From contig RPFO01000859.1 in NCBI GenBank assembly GCA_009746045.1, positions 1 to 64,000 on the forward strand: a DNA stretch of 64,000 nucleotides, written 5' to 3'. Origin of the DNA: Mesostigma viride. Lineage: Eukaryota; Streptophyta; Mesostigmatophyceae; Mesostigmatales; Mesostigmataceae. Each line of letters starts with the position of its first letter. Within the stretch, counting starts at the first letter, position 1. A model generated the notes under the pieces. That model ran no database searches, had not been told where the DNA came from, and worked only from the letters and a program-made list of their open reading frames with translations. Of this stretch, positions 50,001 through 58,486 are shown piece by piece. The position numbers and the translations under genes are program-made.

Positions 50001-51574
50001 GAGCTGCGCAGGGTGCACGCGGAGTACGTGGACGACGCATGCCGCAGGTAGGGTGCCCCGCCAGCATCGCGGGTGCCAGGGTGTGGGCGCCAGGGTGTGG
50101 CTGCCAGGGTTTTGGGGCCAAGGCCTCAATGCAAACTTAGTGGGGCAAGGGTGATGCTAGGGTGTTTGTGACAGAGAGGGCACGGCCACCCTCTGAAGCG
50201 GAACGAGGCCTAGTCGTACGCACAGCAGTACCGCAGGAGGTCCTCTGCCGTTGCCGTCGACCCTGAAGCAAACAACCCTGAGGCAAACCGCCGCGCCAGG
50301 TTGGCGCGTGCGCCTGTCCAGGCGGCAAAGACAATGCGCTTGCATAGGCTCCATCAGATGTACGTAGTGTCGCGGTGGCTGCTTGTGGGTGCCTCTGTGA
50401 GGGGAATGCAGACAACATCTACGCTGGGCGTCGTGCTTACTCATGGATCTGCCCACCCCATGTGTTGTTGTTCACCGTGTGATGCCTCTTGTGGTGGTGC
50501 CGGTACAGTGGCATTGCCCAGCACGGCTCATATGCACATGTTCTCACCTTGCTGCTAACTGTCATGCATGGGACAGGTCTCGCCCCTCCGCCTTTGAGTC
50601 TTTGTCCCTTGGATCTCATGCTGCAGCAGCCGTGTTTGGCATTCACGTACCTAGTCCCGCTGTGCGCTTGCTGGCTGCCTCTGCTGTATCACCCACCTCG
50701 TCACCCCCCCCAGGTGCATGCAGAGCAAGGAGCGCGCGCCGCTGCTGGCGCTGGTCACCGGCATGTTCCAGTGCGTGCTGGACCTGCAGCGGCAGCTGCG
50801 GCTGGTGGCCGACCCGACGCTGCTCTCCGAGGATCGCGCATACGAGAAGGTGAGGGACAAGGGGCGTGGCGGCACGTGTGCGGAATCGTAGGTGATCGCT
50901 GCCCCCATCCGTGTCATGCTGCCAGCGCCCCCACTGTGTCATGCTGCCTGTGGTTGGGACAAATTTTGCACCTTCTCGGCAGGCTTGGCATACTTTTCAC
51001 CCGTTGCACGGTCGACGTTATAGCCTGTGGTTGCATCTGGTTGAGATGCCGCCGCAATACCTGTTTGCCATCACGGCCCACCCTCAGCCATACCCATGGT
51101 TTCGTGCCACTCACTCGACTTCATGGTCAGCCCGGGGCTTGTATTTTGAACCTATGATTGCTGATTGGGCATGCTTGTGTGCTGTTTATGACAGTGACGA
51201 GAGAGCGTTGACATCTGCACAGCAGTGTCGCGGCGACGTTCCCATTACCGTGGTGAACGTTATGACTTAGCGGGCGGAGGCAGAGGCAAATTCAGCACTT
51301 GGTGTTATAAGGTGTCATAGCATGCGTCATAGCATAGCCCCCGCCCTTGCTGAGAGGTTAGTTTGTTTATGTCAGGCACACATCAATATGAAACACATCA
51401 TTTGTGCCCGTGTTGTGGCCCGCACCTCCCTCCACATGGCAGATCCGGCGCTGCCACCTCGTGTTTGTGGAGAACGTCCGACTGCTTTACAAGATGGCCA
51501 AGGCCGCGTCGGAGCGGGGGCAGCAGCTCTCCGATCTAATCATCAGGCTTAATTTTAATGGACACTATGACTGA
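25097..51574 (+). CDS. TUBGCP6: Gamma-tubulin complex component 6 (GCP6)
   Basis: Scaffold subunit of the gamma-tubulin ring complex, which nucleates microtubules. I assembled 21 exons that all join in phase: 25097-25417, 25746-25811, 26723-26799, 28060-28237, 28499-28534, 29768-30110, 30856-31238, 33420-34126, 34392-34557, 35315-36067, 37450-37638, 39799-40044, 40923-41111 (or any repeat donor to 42671), 43126-43250, 43620-44766, 45975-46140, 47120-47283, ~47706-48038, 49986-50047, 50714-50849, 51443-51574. Total about 1,972 aa without the exon-13 repeats. GRIP1: LVRDALYALQG, LIGLYVQTDALRCQLTSLAKI, YLAFVRGWLYRGTVQDPFAE, VPAFLRG. Coiled coil: residues ~1170-1300. GRIP2: FLFMQGGDFAYNF, LRYSVGWPLSEVIT, HLVFVENVRLL, ending RLNFNGHYD. 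The long coiled-coil insertion between GRIP1 and GRIP2 distinguishes GCP6 from GCP2-5. The exon-18 start could be 47721. Confidence 0.92.
26345..26714. repeat. C-rich tract and (CTC)n microsatellite before GCP6 exon 3
   Basis: CCCCACC-rich sequence (26345-26540), then about 58 CTC trinucleotides (26541-26714), ending 8 bp before the exon-3 acceptor at 26722. It therefore forms an extreme polypyrimidine tract. The long P- and S-runs in ORFs here are artefacts. Confidence 0.95.
27077..27379 (+). pseudogene. Unidentified 100-codon fragment, possibly retroelement-derived
   Basis: An ORF inside GCP6 intron 3 with protein-like composition (SYGNVGPHWVIPFVLEEFG, ECFHECCQLQEDRLDLEGQ, RQRLSLSLTRTMADVLFRRI) and a stop at 27379. 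It does not fit GCP6 by phase or family. The pattern recalls C-terminal ends of reverse transcriptase-like proteins in algal and fungal genomes, but I cannot confirm this. Confidence 0.3.
28733..28940. repeat. (CCCT)n microsatellite
   Basis: About 52 CCCT tetranucleotides with two slips, in GCP6 intron 5. Confidence 0.95.
30375..30515. repeat. About 30-bp tandem repeat, 5 copies
   Basis: Unit core GCCCCTTGCTCTGGTGTAGG followed by GCACTTGCA, in GCP6 intron 6. Confidence 0.85.
31236..31731 (+). repeat. 86-bp tandem repeat starting at the GCP6 exon-7 donor
   Basis: 5.8 copies at exactly 86-bp spacing (31236, 31322, 31408, 31494, 31580, 31666). The first copy begins two bases before the exon-7 end, so every copy carries the donor GGGCGG|GTAAGC and, 27 bp further, a stronger GGCGG|GTAAGT. 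Use of the second donor in copy 1 would add 9 in-frame residues; reading on meets a stop in copy 1, so later copies would be out of reach for a coding extension. Confidence 0.95.
31740..32720. other. GCP6 intron 7, short duplications only
   Basis: Contains two local duplications (CATGGCAAGGCTCTGAAGAA at about 31905 and 31950; ACCTTGAGATGAACGGGAAA at about 32350 and 32388). No coding signal. Confidence 0.5.
32735..32985 (-). mobile_element. Retroposon B 3'-end fragment
   Basis: The minus strand matches the last 200 bp of retroposon B (GGCACCG..GCAGAGAGAG, CTGCCCACTTG, GGTTGAAGGTTCCTTTACT, CACGTG, AT-rich end). It is 5'-truncated and lies in GCP6 intron 7. Confidence 0.75.
35041..35245. repeat. 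46-bp tandem repeat, about 4.5 copies
   Basis: Exact 46-bp spacing (35041, 35087, 35133, 35179, 35225), core GTTGCCTGCCTGTGCACCGG. It lies in GCP6 intron 9, ending about 70 bp before the exon-10 acceptor. Confidence 0.92.
36655..37262. repeat. (CCTG)n, (CCCG)n, (CTTA)n and (CACT)n compound microsatellite
   Basis: Four consecutive tetranucleotide arrays in GCP6 intron 10, with sharp single-base transitions between units (CCTG to CCCG at about 36715; CTTA to CACT at about 36930). Confidence 0.95.
37915..38222. repeat. (GGC/GGT)n GC-rich trinucleotide tract
   Basis: About 300 bp of GGCGGT-type triplets in GCP6 intron 11. Poly-Gly, poly-Ala and poly-Pro ORFs here are artefacts. Confidence 0.93.
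38460..39533. repeat. 13-bp minisatellite, about 82 copies
   Basis: Unit GCCATGATGGGAG with GCG, GCA and GATGTGG variants scattered through it, in GCP6 intron 11. A 13-bp period rotates through all frames, which explains the ASHHGLPSWPPI ORFs. Confidence 0.95.
41091..42680 (+). repeat. 30-bp minisatellite at the GCP6 exon-13 donor, 53 copies
   Basis: Each 30-bp unit contains exon-like sequence (EERQAKE) and the donor AAGGAG|GTGGGT. In the exon frame it reads as a 10-residue, highly charged repeat EERQAKEVGA with occasional N for K, open to a stop at 42728. Every unit's donor is phase 0 and matches exon 14, so splicing from any unit keeps the frame. Units 7-11 and 27-31 share the same variant pattern (AAC, two normal, AAC plus GCGAAG), showing a 600-bp internal duplication. 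Confidence 0.97.
45268..45635. repeat. 8-bp minisatellite (CATCCTCC)n, about 46 copies
   Basis: Nearly pure array in GCP6 intron 15, with one CTATCCTCC variant near 45604. Stop-free in several frames. Confidence 0.95.
48051..48135 (+). repeat. 31-bp tandem repeat just after the GCP6 exon-18 donor
   Basis: Three copies at 31-bp spacing (48051, 48082, 48113), each starting GAGGTG like the exon-18 end GAG|GTGAAG at 48038. Confidence 0.88.
48840..49660. repeat. 28-bp minisatellite, about 29 copies
   Basis: Unit core GTCGGTCCTTTCACCCCTCG, followed by CTCAACGT, CTGGAGGT, CTGGAGAT or CGCAAGGT variants, in GCP6 intron 18. The 28-bp period gives ORFs in all three frames. Confidence 0.95.
50048..50120 (+). 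repeat. Short GCCAGGGTGTGG repeats after the GCP6 exon-19 donor
   Basis: Three imperfect copies beginning about 35 bp after the donor at 50048. Confidence 0.6.
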
Positions 51575-51746
51575 GCAAGGCTCGAGGCTAACGAAAAACA
51601 AAGTATCCGAGAAATTCAGCATCTGAGACCTGCTAGAATTTATATAACAGTTTAGAAGAAATCCCCGGCAATTGAAAAGTATGCTTTCCAAAAGATTGAT
51701 TTGTTTACATGCGTTTGTACTTTTATACGAATATCTGATCTCGACC

Positions 51747-52471
51747 TACCGTAGTGGCTCAAATCACATTGCGAATTAATATTTTCGAATGACCCCCCGA
51801 AAAGTGCTAAAATAATGCTCCAATTTACCCCGTAAAGTATGAAAACCGGGCAGCGCCGCTACACCTGTTTCTGGCTGCAGGCCGCGGCGCAGCTAGATGA
51901 AGGGGAGCGCCGCGCTTGCCGCGCCGCGCCGCGTTGCGCCAGATTGAGAACCCGTTCAAGTAGCAGTGTAGCACTGATTAGGGGCCCTATCAGCACTGAT
52001 TAGGGCCTTATGTCATACTGGTACTCACTTATTTGTCAGATAGGAACTGCGCTTGGTGGGTAATTAATGTACTTGATAGGTTAGAATCCAAGTCAGACAC
52101 TGAACTAGGTGCCCTAATATCAAGTAACGTGCGTGTTTGCAACTTGCCCGTTGAAACTCTACGGCTGAGCCAATTTTCGGAAGACCCTCACCCTGATGCT
52201 TGCAAATTCGGGACAAATTCGGTGGATGGATGGATGGATTGTCGGATTTTCATCCCCTATTCCTATGTTTTCTCACGTGTACGGCCTTATAAGCTTCGCC
52301 AATTCTGGCGAACCTAACGGTTCTTCCGAAAATTGGCTCCGCCAGATAAACAAGCTCCCGGGCTCGAAGTTTACCTAACACGTGCTGAACTTTCCCCGCA
52401 AAGTGTCAAAACCATGCAGAAAAACCCTCGAAAAAATATTAATTCGCAATGTGATTTGAGCCACTACGGTA
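51747..52471. mobile_element. Mariner-like MITE with TA duplication
   Basis: Terminal inverted repeats of about 40 bp: CCGTAGTGGCTCAAATCACA from 51749 inward and its complement ending at 52469, flanked by TA at 51747-51748 and 52470-52471. At 721 bp with no transposase ORF it is non-autonomous. TA target and TIR structure fit the Tc1/mariner superfamily. Confidence 0.8.
52167..52339. repeat. Internal 18-bp inverted repeat inside the MITE
   Basis: Perfect arms GAGCCAATTTTCGGAAGA (52167-52184) and complement (52322-52339). This may be an older nested MITE or an internal stem. Confidence 0.8.
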
Positions 52472-52474
52472 CTG

Positions 52475-52721
52475 TGCCTCTGTACACTAGCCATATACTG
52501 ATCAAATACCCACGTGCTATTAACTTAATAATTATAAGAACATATCTCCATAGGGAGCATATGTAACGCATATCCCTGAGAAGGGGCATATGGTTTTTAA
52601 TACATTCTGGACTGGTTTTTAATACATTCTGTAGGCGGGGGAATGTAAAATGCCACCTACTCTGGGTGCACCTGCACCGCCATGATGCACCATCCCAAAA
52701 GAGGCCTAGCATGGGGTGGAG
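52475..52721 (-). mobile_element. 3' end of minus-strand retroposon A (copy 4), split
   Basis: The minus strand shows the family A 3' UTR block (GGCGGTGCAGGTGCACC, GCCCCTTCTCAGGGATATG, CATATGCTCCC) and an AT-rich end at about 52515-52550. It is the continuation of the copy at 54911-56490, interrupted by insertion of copy 3. Confidence 0.8.
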
Positions 52722-53138
52722 TAACGAGCCATGAGCCACGAGGTAGCCATGGCTAGGACGGCGGCGCTCATAACTTTCACGTTTGGGCACCAAATTCGGC
52801 CATGAATATCACAATCGCTTCGTCTAAATAGGAGGCACACACTGATATAATATTCCGAAGCTATTGCGCAATATATGACGAGCTAACGCTCCTCTACGCA
52901 ACGCAGCCTGACGGCTGCGCTCAGTAAGCCCTAAAAAAACGTCTGCAGCTCTGGCTGCAGCCTCGCCCTCACCCCTCAGGCTCGGAAGGCAATGGGGACA
53001 CTAATGGCGCACTGGTGGTCGCCCAGATCCCTCCCGAGCTTTCCTCGCCCTCTGCATCGCATAACTGAAGCCCAAGCGCAGTCGCCCAGGCGGCGAACCT
53101 GGCTGGTCTGAGCGCGATTTTGACGTCGACAGGTCATT

Positions 53139-54343
53139 TTGGACACCTGCGACGTCCTCAGGCCTGGCCTTTTCGACATGCCACCCATCAAGATACTGGA
53201 GCTCGTGTTTTACGGGTCACACGCCTTGCTGCTGGCCCTGTGCCAGCACCTCACCAAATTTGCATTTTTTTTCCGCAACGGAGCTGACGGCAGGTTTTCC
53301 CGTCGCCCGTCTGACATGCCGACCCACAGCATCCTGTCCGGCTGGTCTCGCCCCCGCCTTCGGCTCACCGCTCTCTTTACCATCCTTAAGCGCTCTGCCG
53401 AGGACCTTCTGAACCCCGCCCCCTTGACCGAATCCACCATCCTCCTCCACCTCCAAGACGCCATCTCACAGCACGCGGACGCCCGGCTCGCTGCACTGAT
53501 GTGGCAGCTGTGGGCCTCACGCTGACTGCTGAGCCGTCCCCGCCATTTCCACCGCCAACTCCACCCTCCTCGCCTCCACCCTCCCCCCTCCCCCTCCCGG
53601 CCTCCACCGACGCCATCGCCGCCCAGCTCCGCGACATCGACAAGCGCCTCCAGGACAGCGCCATCGCCATCGAATGCCTGCAAAACACCGCAGGCATCAC
53701 CGCCCAGGCGGTGAAGGTCATTGCCGCCAAGCCCGCAGCCCCTGCTGGCCCGGCTGGCGATGCCCCCCCGGCCACCCAGACCTGGGCGGACATGCTCAAA
53801 ACTAGCAACACACCACCTCCACCACCTCCGCCGTCGCAGCCCAGCTCCAGCAGCAGACGCTCGACCTCCGCGAGGAGGCTGAGCTCGCCAAGCGCAGCCT
53901 CAACGTCATTGTCAAGAACTTCGACATGGGGGGAGGTGAGAATTAATTCCGCATGAGGCTTCAACAGGCGTTTGAGCGAGAAATCCGGCATGTGTCTTGG
54001 TGGTGAGATCAAGCTGGTCGCCCACCGCCTTCCCCGCTCGCGGGGTAATTAGGCAGGGGCGCCCCCGCTTCTTCTCACCTTTAAGAACCCGGCGGACACT
54101 ATTTCTTTTCTCAGACGCCGCAAGCGGCTCGAGAAGACTCACTTCACCCTGGACGACGACTTGACCCTGGCGCAGCATTTAACAACAGCGACAGGAGCTA
54201 TGGCCGACCTACCCGTCCAGCTCCGGCAGACCACGGCGGGGAAGCCGTTGTACTGGAAGGGGGCGCCGGCCATCTACGTCGGCCACAAGCCCTGGCACGC
54301 GACCCCCGCGGCCCCAGCGACTCGATCAGACGCCCCAGCTTAG
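53139..54343 (+). pseudogene. Retroposon A ORF1, copy 3, frameshifted
   Basis: Successive frames give LYDLC-like ALLLALCQHLTKF, then LTESTILLHLQDAISQHADA, coiled-coil-like IAAQLRDIDKRLQDSAIAIE, TWADMLKTS, then LDLREEAELAKRSLNVIVKN, THFTLDDDLTLAQ and KPLYWKGAPAIYVGHKPW. The order is the same as copy 1. Frame changes near 53520, 53860 and after 53940 disable it. Confidence 0.75.
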
Positions 54344-54810
54344 GGGAATACAGCAGTAATTGTGTAGAATAGTCAGGCCTAGCCACCGTGGCCTTGTACA
54401 TGTACGCCTACTACTACAGGCACTATACCAGCTGATGCATTAGCATTATTTAGTCATGTACATGTGTGCCTATGATGTGCCACACACCAGATGATGCCTA
54501 GCTTTATTTAGTTATGCTGTGCCCATGCAGGGAGCTAGTTACTCTCAGACGGCTGAGAAGCCATGCCCTAGCTAGCATTTGTATAGCCATGCTGATCTTC
54601 CACCCTATTATGCCAGCGCGCCTTTCGGTAGGTGCTGTGATAGTGATAGTGGTGTGCACTGGTGCACTTTGTGCACCCATGCAGAGCACTGAGGTGTAGT
54701 TCAACCCCCTACCCTTGCAGGAAGTAGCCCAGTCGAGTGTATATTAAAAGCCATATGCCCCTTCTCAGGGATATGTGCTATACATATACTCCCAACGGAG
54801 TTGTGTTCCA

Positions 54811-54910
54811 ATTCAATTCAATTCAATTCAATTCAATTCAATTCAATTCAATTCAATTCAATTCAATTCAATTCAATTCAATTCAATTCAATTCAATTCA
54901 ATTCAATTCA
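54811..54910 (+). repeat. (ATTCA)n tail of retroposon A copy 3
   Basis: About 20 pure ATTCA pentamers. Copy 1 of the same family ends in (TTAA)n instead, so tails differ between copies. Confidence 0.95.
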
Positions 54911-55094
54911 ATGGGGTGGAGCCGGATGGTCATGGCTAAGCAATGGCATGCAGCAAGGGCATGGCCTCTCAGCAGAGAGTGGCTAGAGCTCTGCATATGG
55001 GCAAAGCGTGGCTAACTACTATTAAAAATGCTATAATACATCATCGGGTGGCCGGATCCAACACCATCAGTCATAGGCATACATACACATGAGC

Positions 55095-55352
55095 GTATAG
55101 ACACTCCCGGCCAGTTATTCTCAAAACACACGCCCTGGTGATCAAGCATGCTGTTTCCGGCCCCACCGTCTAGGTCATCTAGTCGCTCTACACGTAAGCC
55201 AGCCATAATTTCAATGCACAAGGCTACACATCTCCATCACCATTCATCTTCATCATCCTGAACGACTCGAACACGCGGACAAGATAGCGGCAGGCTCGAG
55301 CTACCATGGTCCGGATTCTCCCGATTTCTGGCCTGCGCTGGTTGTCTCCTTG
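55095..55352 (+). mobile_element. 258-bp short retroposon, family C
   Basis: Flanked by the perfect 12-bp duplication ATACACATGAGC (55083-55094, 55353-55364) inside retroposon A copy 4. Its end GGTTGTCTCCTTG is shared with the 74-bp copy at 21782-21855 and with the 62-bp tandem array at 60448-60700. Confidence 0.82.
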
Positions 55353-55624
55353 ATACACATGAGCATGGGCGGCCACGTTAGCTAAGCCTTACAATGCTCT
55401 GCTACTTCTATATTAATTCCCCTAGGCGGGGGTTGCTGTACGTATGTGGCGGGGATCGCCTGCCATGGCTCATTGTGGTCGATGTAGATGGCCGCCCCCC
55501 GCCAGTACACCGGCCTCTTCCCTGCTGCCTGCCGCGAATATGTTAAGGTGGAGGTAAGTCAGCCGTTGTTGCTGCGCCAGGCCGGTCAAGTCGTCGTTCA
55601 GCGTGTACTGGAGGTCCCTACGAG

Positions 55625-55721
55625 TTGAGTTGAGTTGAGTTGAGTTTATTCCCACGCCTGTGAACCGACAGGGTTATTAATAGTGGATCCAACGGCTGGT
55701 CCTGCCTTATGGCGTGGCAAA
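55625..55721 (-). mobile_element. 97-bp retroposon fragment with (CTCAA)n tail
   Basis: Flanked by CTACGAG (55618-55624 and 55722-55728). On the minus strand it reads TTGGATCCAC...GCGTGGGAATAAA then (CTCAA)n. Its right-hand target repeat abuts the hAT-like MITE, so it inserted beside the MITE's own duplication. Confidence 0.75.
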
Positions 55722-56171
55722 CTACGAGTAGGGATGGTGAAATACGGTATATTGGGGTCCCTATACCTACTGTATTTTATACTGTATACGGTATAAAATA
55801 CACGTGCATGTATTTGGGTTAAAATTTGGTACCAAATGGACCCCTGGTCGGCCCTAGAGGCCTAATGTAGAGCTGCTCAAGTAATTCATTCCGTCCGTCC
55901 GTCCGTCAGTGGAGTGGGCACTGCATGGGCAGTGGGTGAGTGGCGCCGTCCGAGGAACTGCCAGACTCATGAATGCAGGACTGGGGACTGGCGCGATGGC
56001 CAACTGGCGCCCTGGCGGGTCAGTACAGTGCTCCACATGATGCCACGTTGCATCATACAGCGCATGTATATTTTATACAGTATTTTGCCCTCCGCATACA
56101 GTGTATTTTATACGCTGTATAAAATACGTATTTTATACATATACCGATTTGGCCATATCCCTACCTACGAG
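55721..56171. mobile_element. hAT-like MITE with 8-bp TSD
   Basis: The 435-bp element at 55729-56163 begins TAGGGATGGTGAAATACGGTAT and ends with the imperfect complement ATACCGATTTGGCCATATCCCTA. The right TSD is CCTACGAG (56164-56171); the left is ACTACGAG because a later insertion replaced the first base. The interior is rich in GTATAAAATAC palindromes and has no transposase. Confidence 0.83.
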
Positions 56172-56499
56172 CCGCTTGCGGCGCTTTAGAAACAGCAGCT
56201 TTTCCGCCATGTATTCAAAGGTGAGGAGCAGCGGGGGCGGTCCAGCCTTGCCCCGCGAGCGGGCAAGGCGGAGGACCTCCAGCCGGAGCTCAGTCACCAA
56301 TGAGAGCCATGGGGACAATTAAGGATGTTAATTTCTCAAACACCGTGGCAAGGGACTCGGAGTCTCACCTGGCAGCTGGTCGAAGTGCCTGACGATGACG
56401 TTGTGGCTGCGCTTGTCGAACTCGGCCTCCTCGCGGAGGTCGAGCGTCTGTTGCTTGAGCTGTGCAGCGATGGCGGAGGTGGTACGTGGAGGTGGTATC

Positions 56500-56605
56500 G
56501 GCTCAGGACTTCTTATTGTGTATAGCTAGGGGTCGAAGGCGCCTTTACTCAGTACAAACTAGTACTGGCACCCACGTGACGCAGTATCGTGTTTATTAAT
56601 TAATT
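56500..56605 (+). mobile_element. Retroposon B 3'-end fragment
   Basis: Shares TTGTGTATAG, GGGTCGAAGG, CCTTTACT, TGGCACCCACGTGACGCAG and an AT-rich end with retroposon B. It abuts the truncated 5' end of retroposon A copy 4. Confidence 0.72.
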
Positions 56606-58486
56606 TATTGGCGATGGGTGGGCGGTTGATCTGGGTGGCTGAGCGAGGACAAGGGCGAGTGGGTTCATGACTGGGTTGGGCTGGCCCGGCTGGGAGCCGG
56701 AAAGCTCCTTTTCCAGACCGCGTTTAGCTTTTGGGGTCGTCGCAGCCTGAATCGTGTGATTCGTGTCACGTGTAACTTTTTCAATACGGTGTTTCAGCCG
56801 TAACCGATTATACTGGCGGGTGCGCGTCTTAATAAGACTCATCAAATGCAAGTGATCTGACTGAATTTGGCGGGCTCAGACGCGAAACATTCTGAGCTCC
56901 GCCGTCTCTTGCCTTGTGTTACTCGCATTTCTCAGGCACAGGCGCATTCTCAGGCACAGGCACCTAGGCCTGGCTGGGCACCTGGCCTGCACAGATCAGG
57001 TGTGTAGACACATCAGACAGATTACTGAGCTGGTACCAAGCCCACGCAGCCCGGGCGTTTTGTCCTTGCGTGGCATGCCCCTGGCCGCGCGCGGCCAGGC
57101 TGCGCCATCCATGCATGAACTTTCCGTGATCTAGGCTAGGAGTGGACATTTTCTAGGATAGCACGACTGGCCTCACTCCCGGTCAGCCTCCGGGCTCAGC
57201 TGTTGTCTGCAGGCACTTGACTAGCAAAGATAGGTGGCAGGTAGTCATGAAGGATACCAACCCCCGGCCAAGTCAATGGGAGCACCCCGTGTGACTAAAT
57301 TCGGAAACCATTACAATGACTCGGGCCGTGGTGCCCGTAACCCTGTTACTCGAAACTAGCTCGCTAGACTCATCCATCCAATTCCATTTCCATCCTAATG
57401 AGGACTTCGGCTCATGTTACACAGTCTACGTGTAAATTCATCATCCTTTACAACAGTTACAATAACGCCTAATCAATAATATGAGATCCGTATGGATTAT
57501 AATTTCTGGTCCCAGCAACTCACTCAATAATGCCGTGCATAAGCCAGCCAATGCCATGCATAAGCAAAGGAGATCTTCCCTTTTGTGTCAACTTTATCAA
57601 CTCCATCCTTGCACAAAGAACTCGCAGAAAATGTGCAAGGTTGATTGGCAGAATCGCTAGTAGTAAGCTTACCCGGCCTCACAAGAAAATATCCGGTTGC
57701 CCTTGTTGTCTTATGAGTATCAAGAGTGTCAGACGGACATTTGGTGCTTGCACGTGCAAGAATGCAGATTGCAGCCATGGTGCAACCTTGGATGGTACCC
57801 CGTATCAATTTGACGTAAAAAATTAAACCCATGGGCCCTGTGCCTCAGCTCCAAACGTACGGCGCACGACGTGAGCACGACTCGTGAATGTCGCTGCGGC
57901 AGAGGCACTAGGAGCAGTAGCGTAGACGACAAGTGGCCACGCCACAAATCCACAACTCCAGTGCGCAAGTGTGGTCCAAATGCTCTAACTGTGGCCCTAA
58001 TTCCTTGCCCATGCCTGCAGATGCGCAACACCTCTTTAGCCCATGGGATGGGCCCCATCACAGGCAGGCACACAAGCAAGGCAGCGCGTGGCAAGCAGAG
58101 CTCCCGCGGTGGACCCTGTACTCTTCACTTACGCCACCGTGGTGCTGAGGTTTGCACATTCGTGTGCCAGCAGTGGATCCCCTTCCTGGGCAGACTAGCC
58201 GCAAGTACACAGGGGTGGCTTGGGCACGCGGCCACAGGCCATGGGACCGAATCTACACACTGGCTCGCACCGCCGCGCCCAAGTACTTGGTGGGAAACTC
58301 CACCGTGCCGACTGTCCTGTGCACTGCAGGGGTTGGCGCGTGTCGAAGCACTGCCGGGGGCAATATCCGCGAGCAGCGACGGTGCCCCCCTCCCCCCGTC
58401 CCCCTCACCCAGTCGGTGGCATGCCTCTTCCCTCACCAGTTGGGGCGCCAATTCGCCCTCAGCAACTGATGGCCCCAACTTGGCCC
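56606..58486. other. Intergenic, one doubtful small ORF
   Basis: The only protein-like stretch is 57530-57826, 98 codons, with Cys-rich CPCCLMSIKSV and ACTCKNADCSHG near its end and no recognised family; it could be a last exon or an orphan fragment. No other signals. Confidence 0.35.

Larger units (their letters stand above)
52722..54910 (+). mobile_element. ORF1-only retroposon family A, copy 3, full length
   Basis: 2,189 bp flanked by the 11-bp duplication ATGGGGTGGAG (52711-52721 and 54911-54921), inserted into minus-strand copy 4, whose sequence resumes exactly across the gap. One ORF1-like region, a 3' UTR with TATGTGCTATACATATACTCCC-type block, and an (ATTCA)n tail. No reverse transcriptase. 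Confidence 0.85.
54911..56490 (-). mobile_element. Retroposon A copy 4, 5' part, with three nested insertions
   Basis: Minus-strand ORF1 pieces are readable: LKQQTLDLREEAEFDKRSHN with VIVRHFDQ (about 56480-56370), EYMAEKLLFLKRRKRL (about 56210-56165), LNDDLTGLAQQQR (about 55610-55570) and PVYWRG-like (about 55500). The 3' UTR follows to 54911 and, after copy 3, to 52475. The 5' part of ORF1 is missing. Interrupted by a hAT-like MITE, a short retroposon with (TTGAG)n and a 258-bp family C element. Confidence 0.8.

Noticed and set aside
53139-54343. Retroposon ORF1 copies as host genes
   Set aside because: Multiple related, frameshifted copies with target duplications and microsatellite tails identify them as mobile elements.
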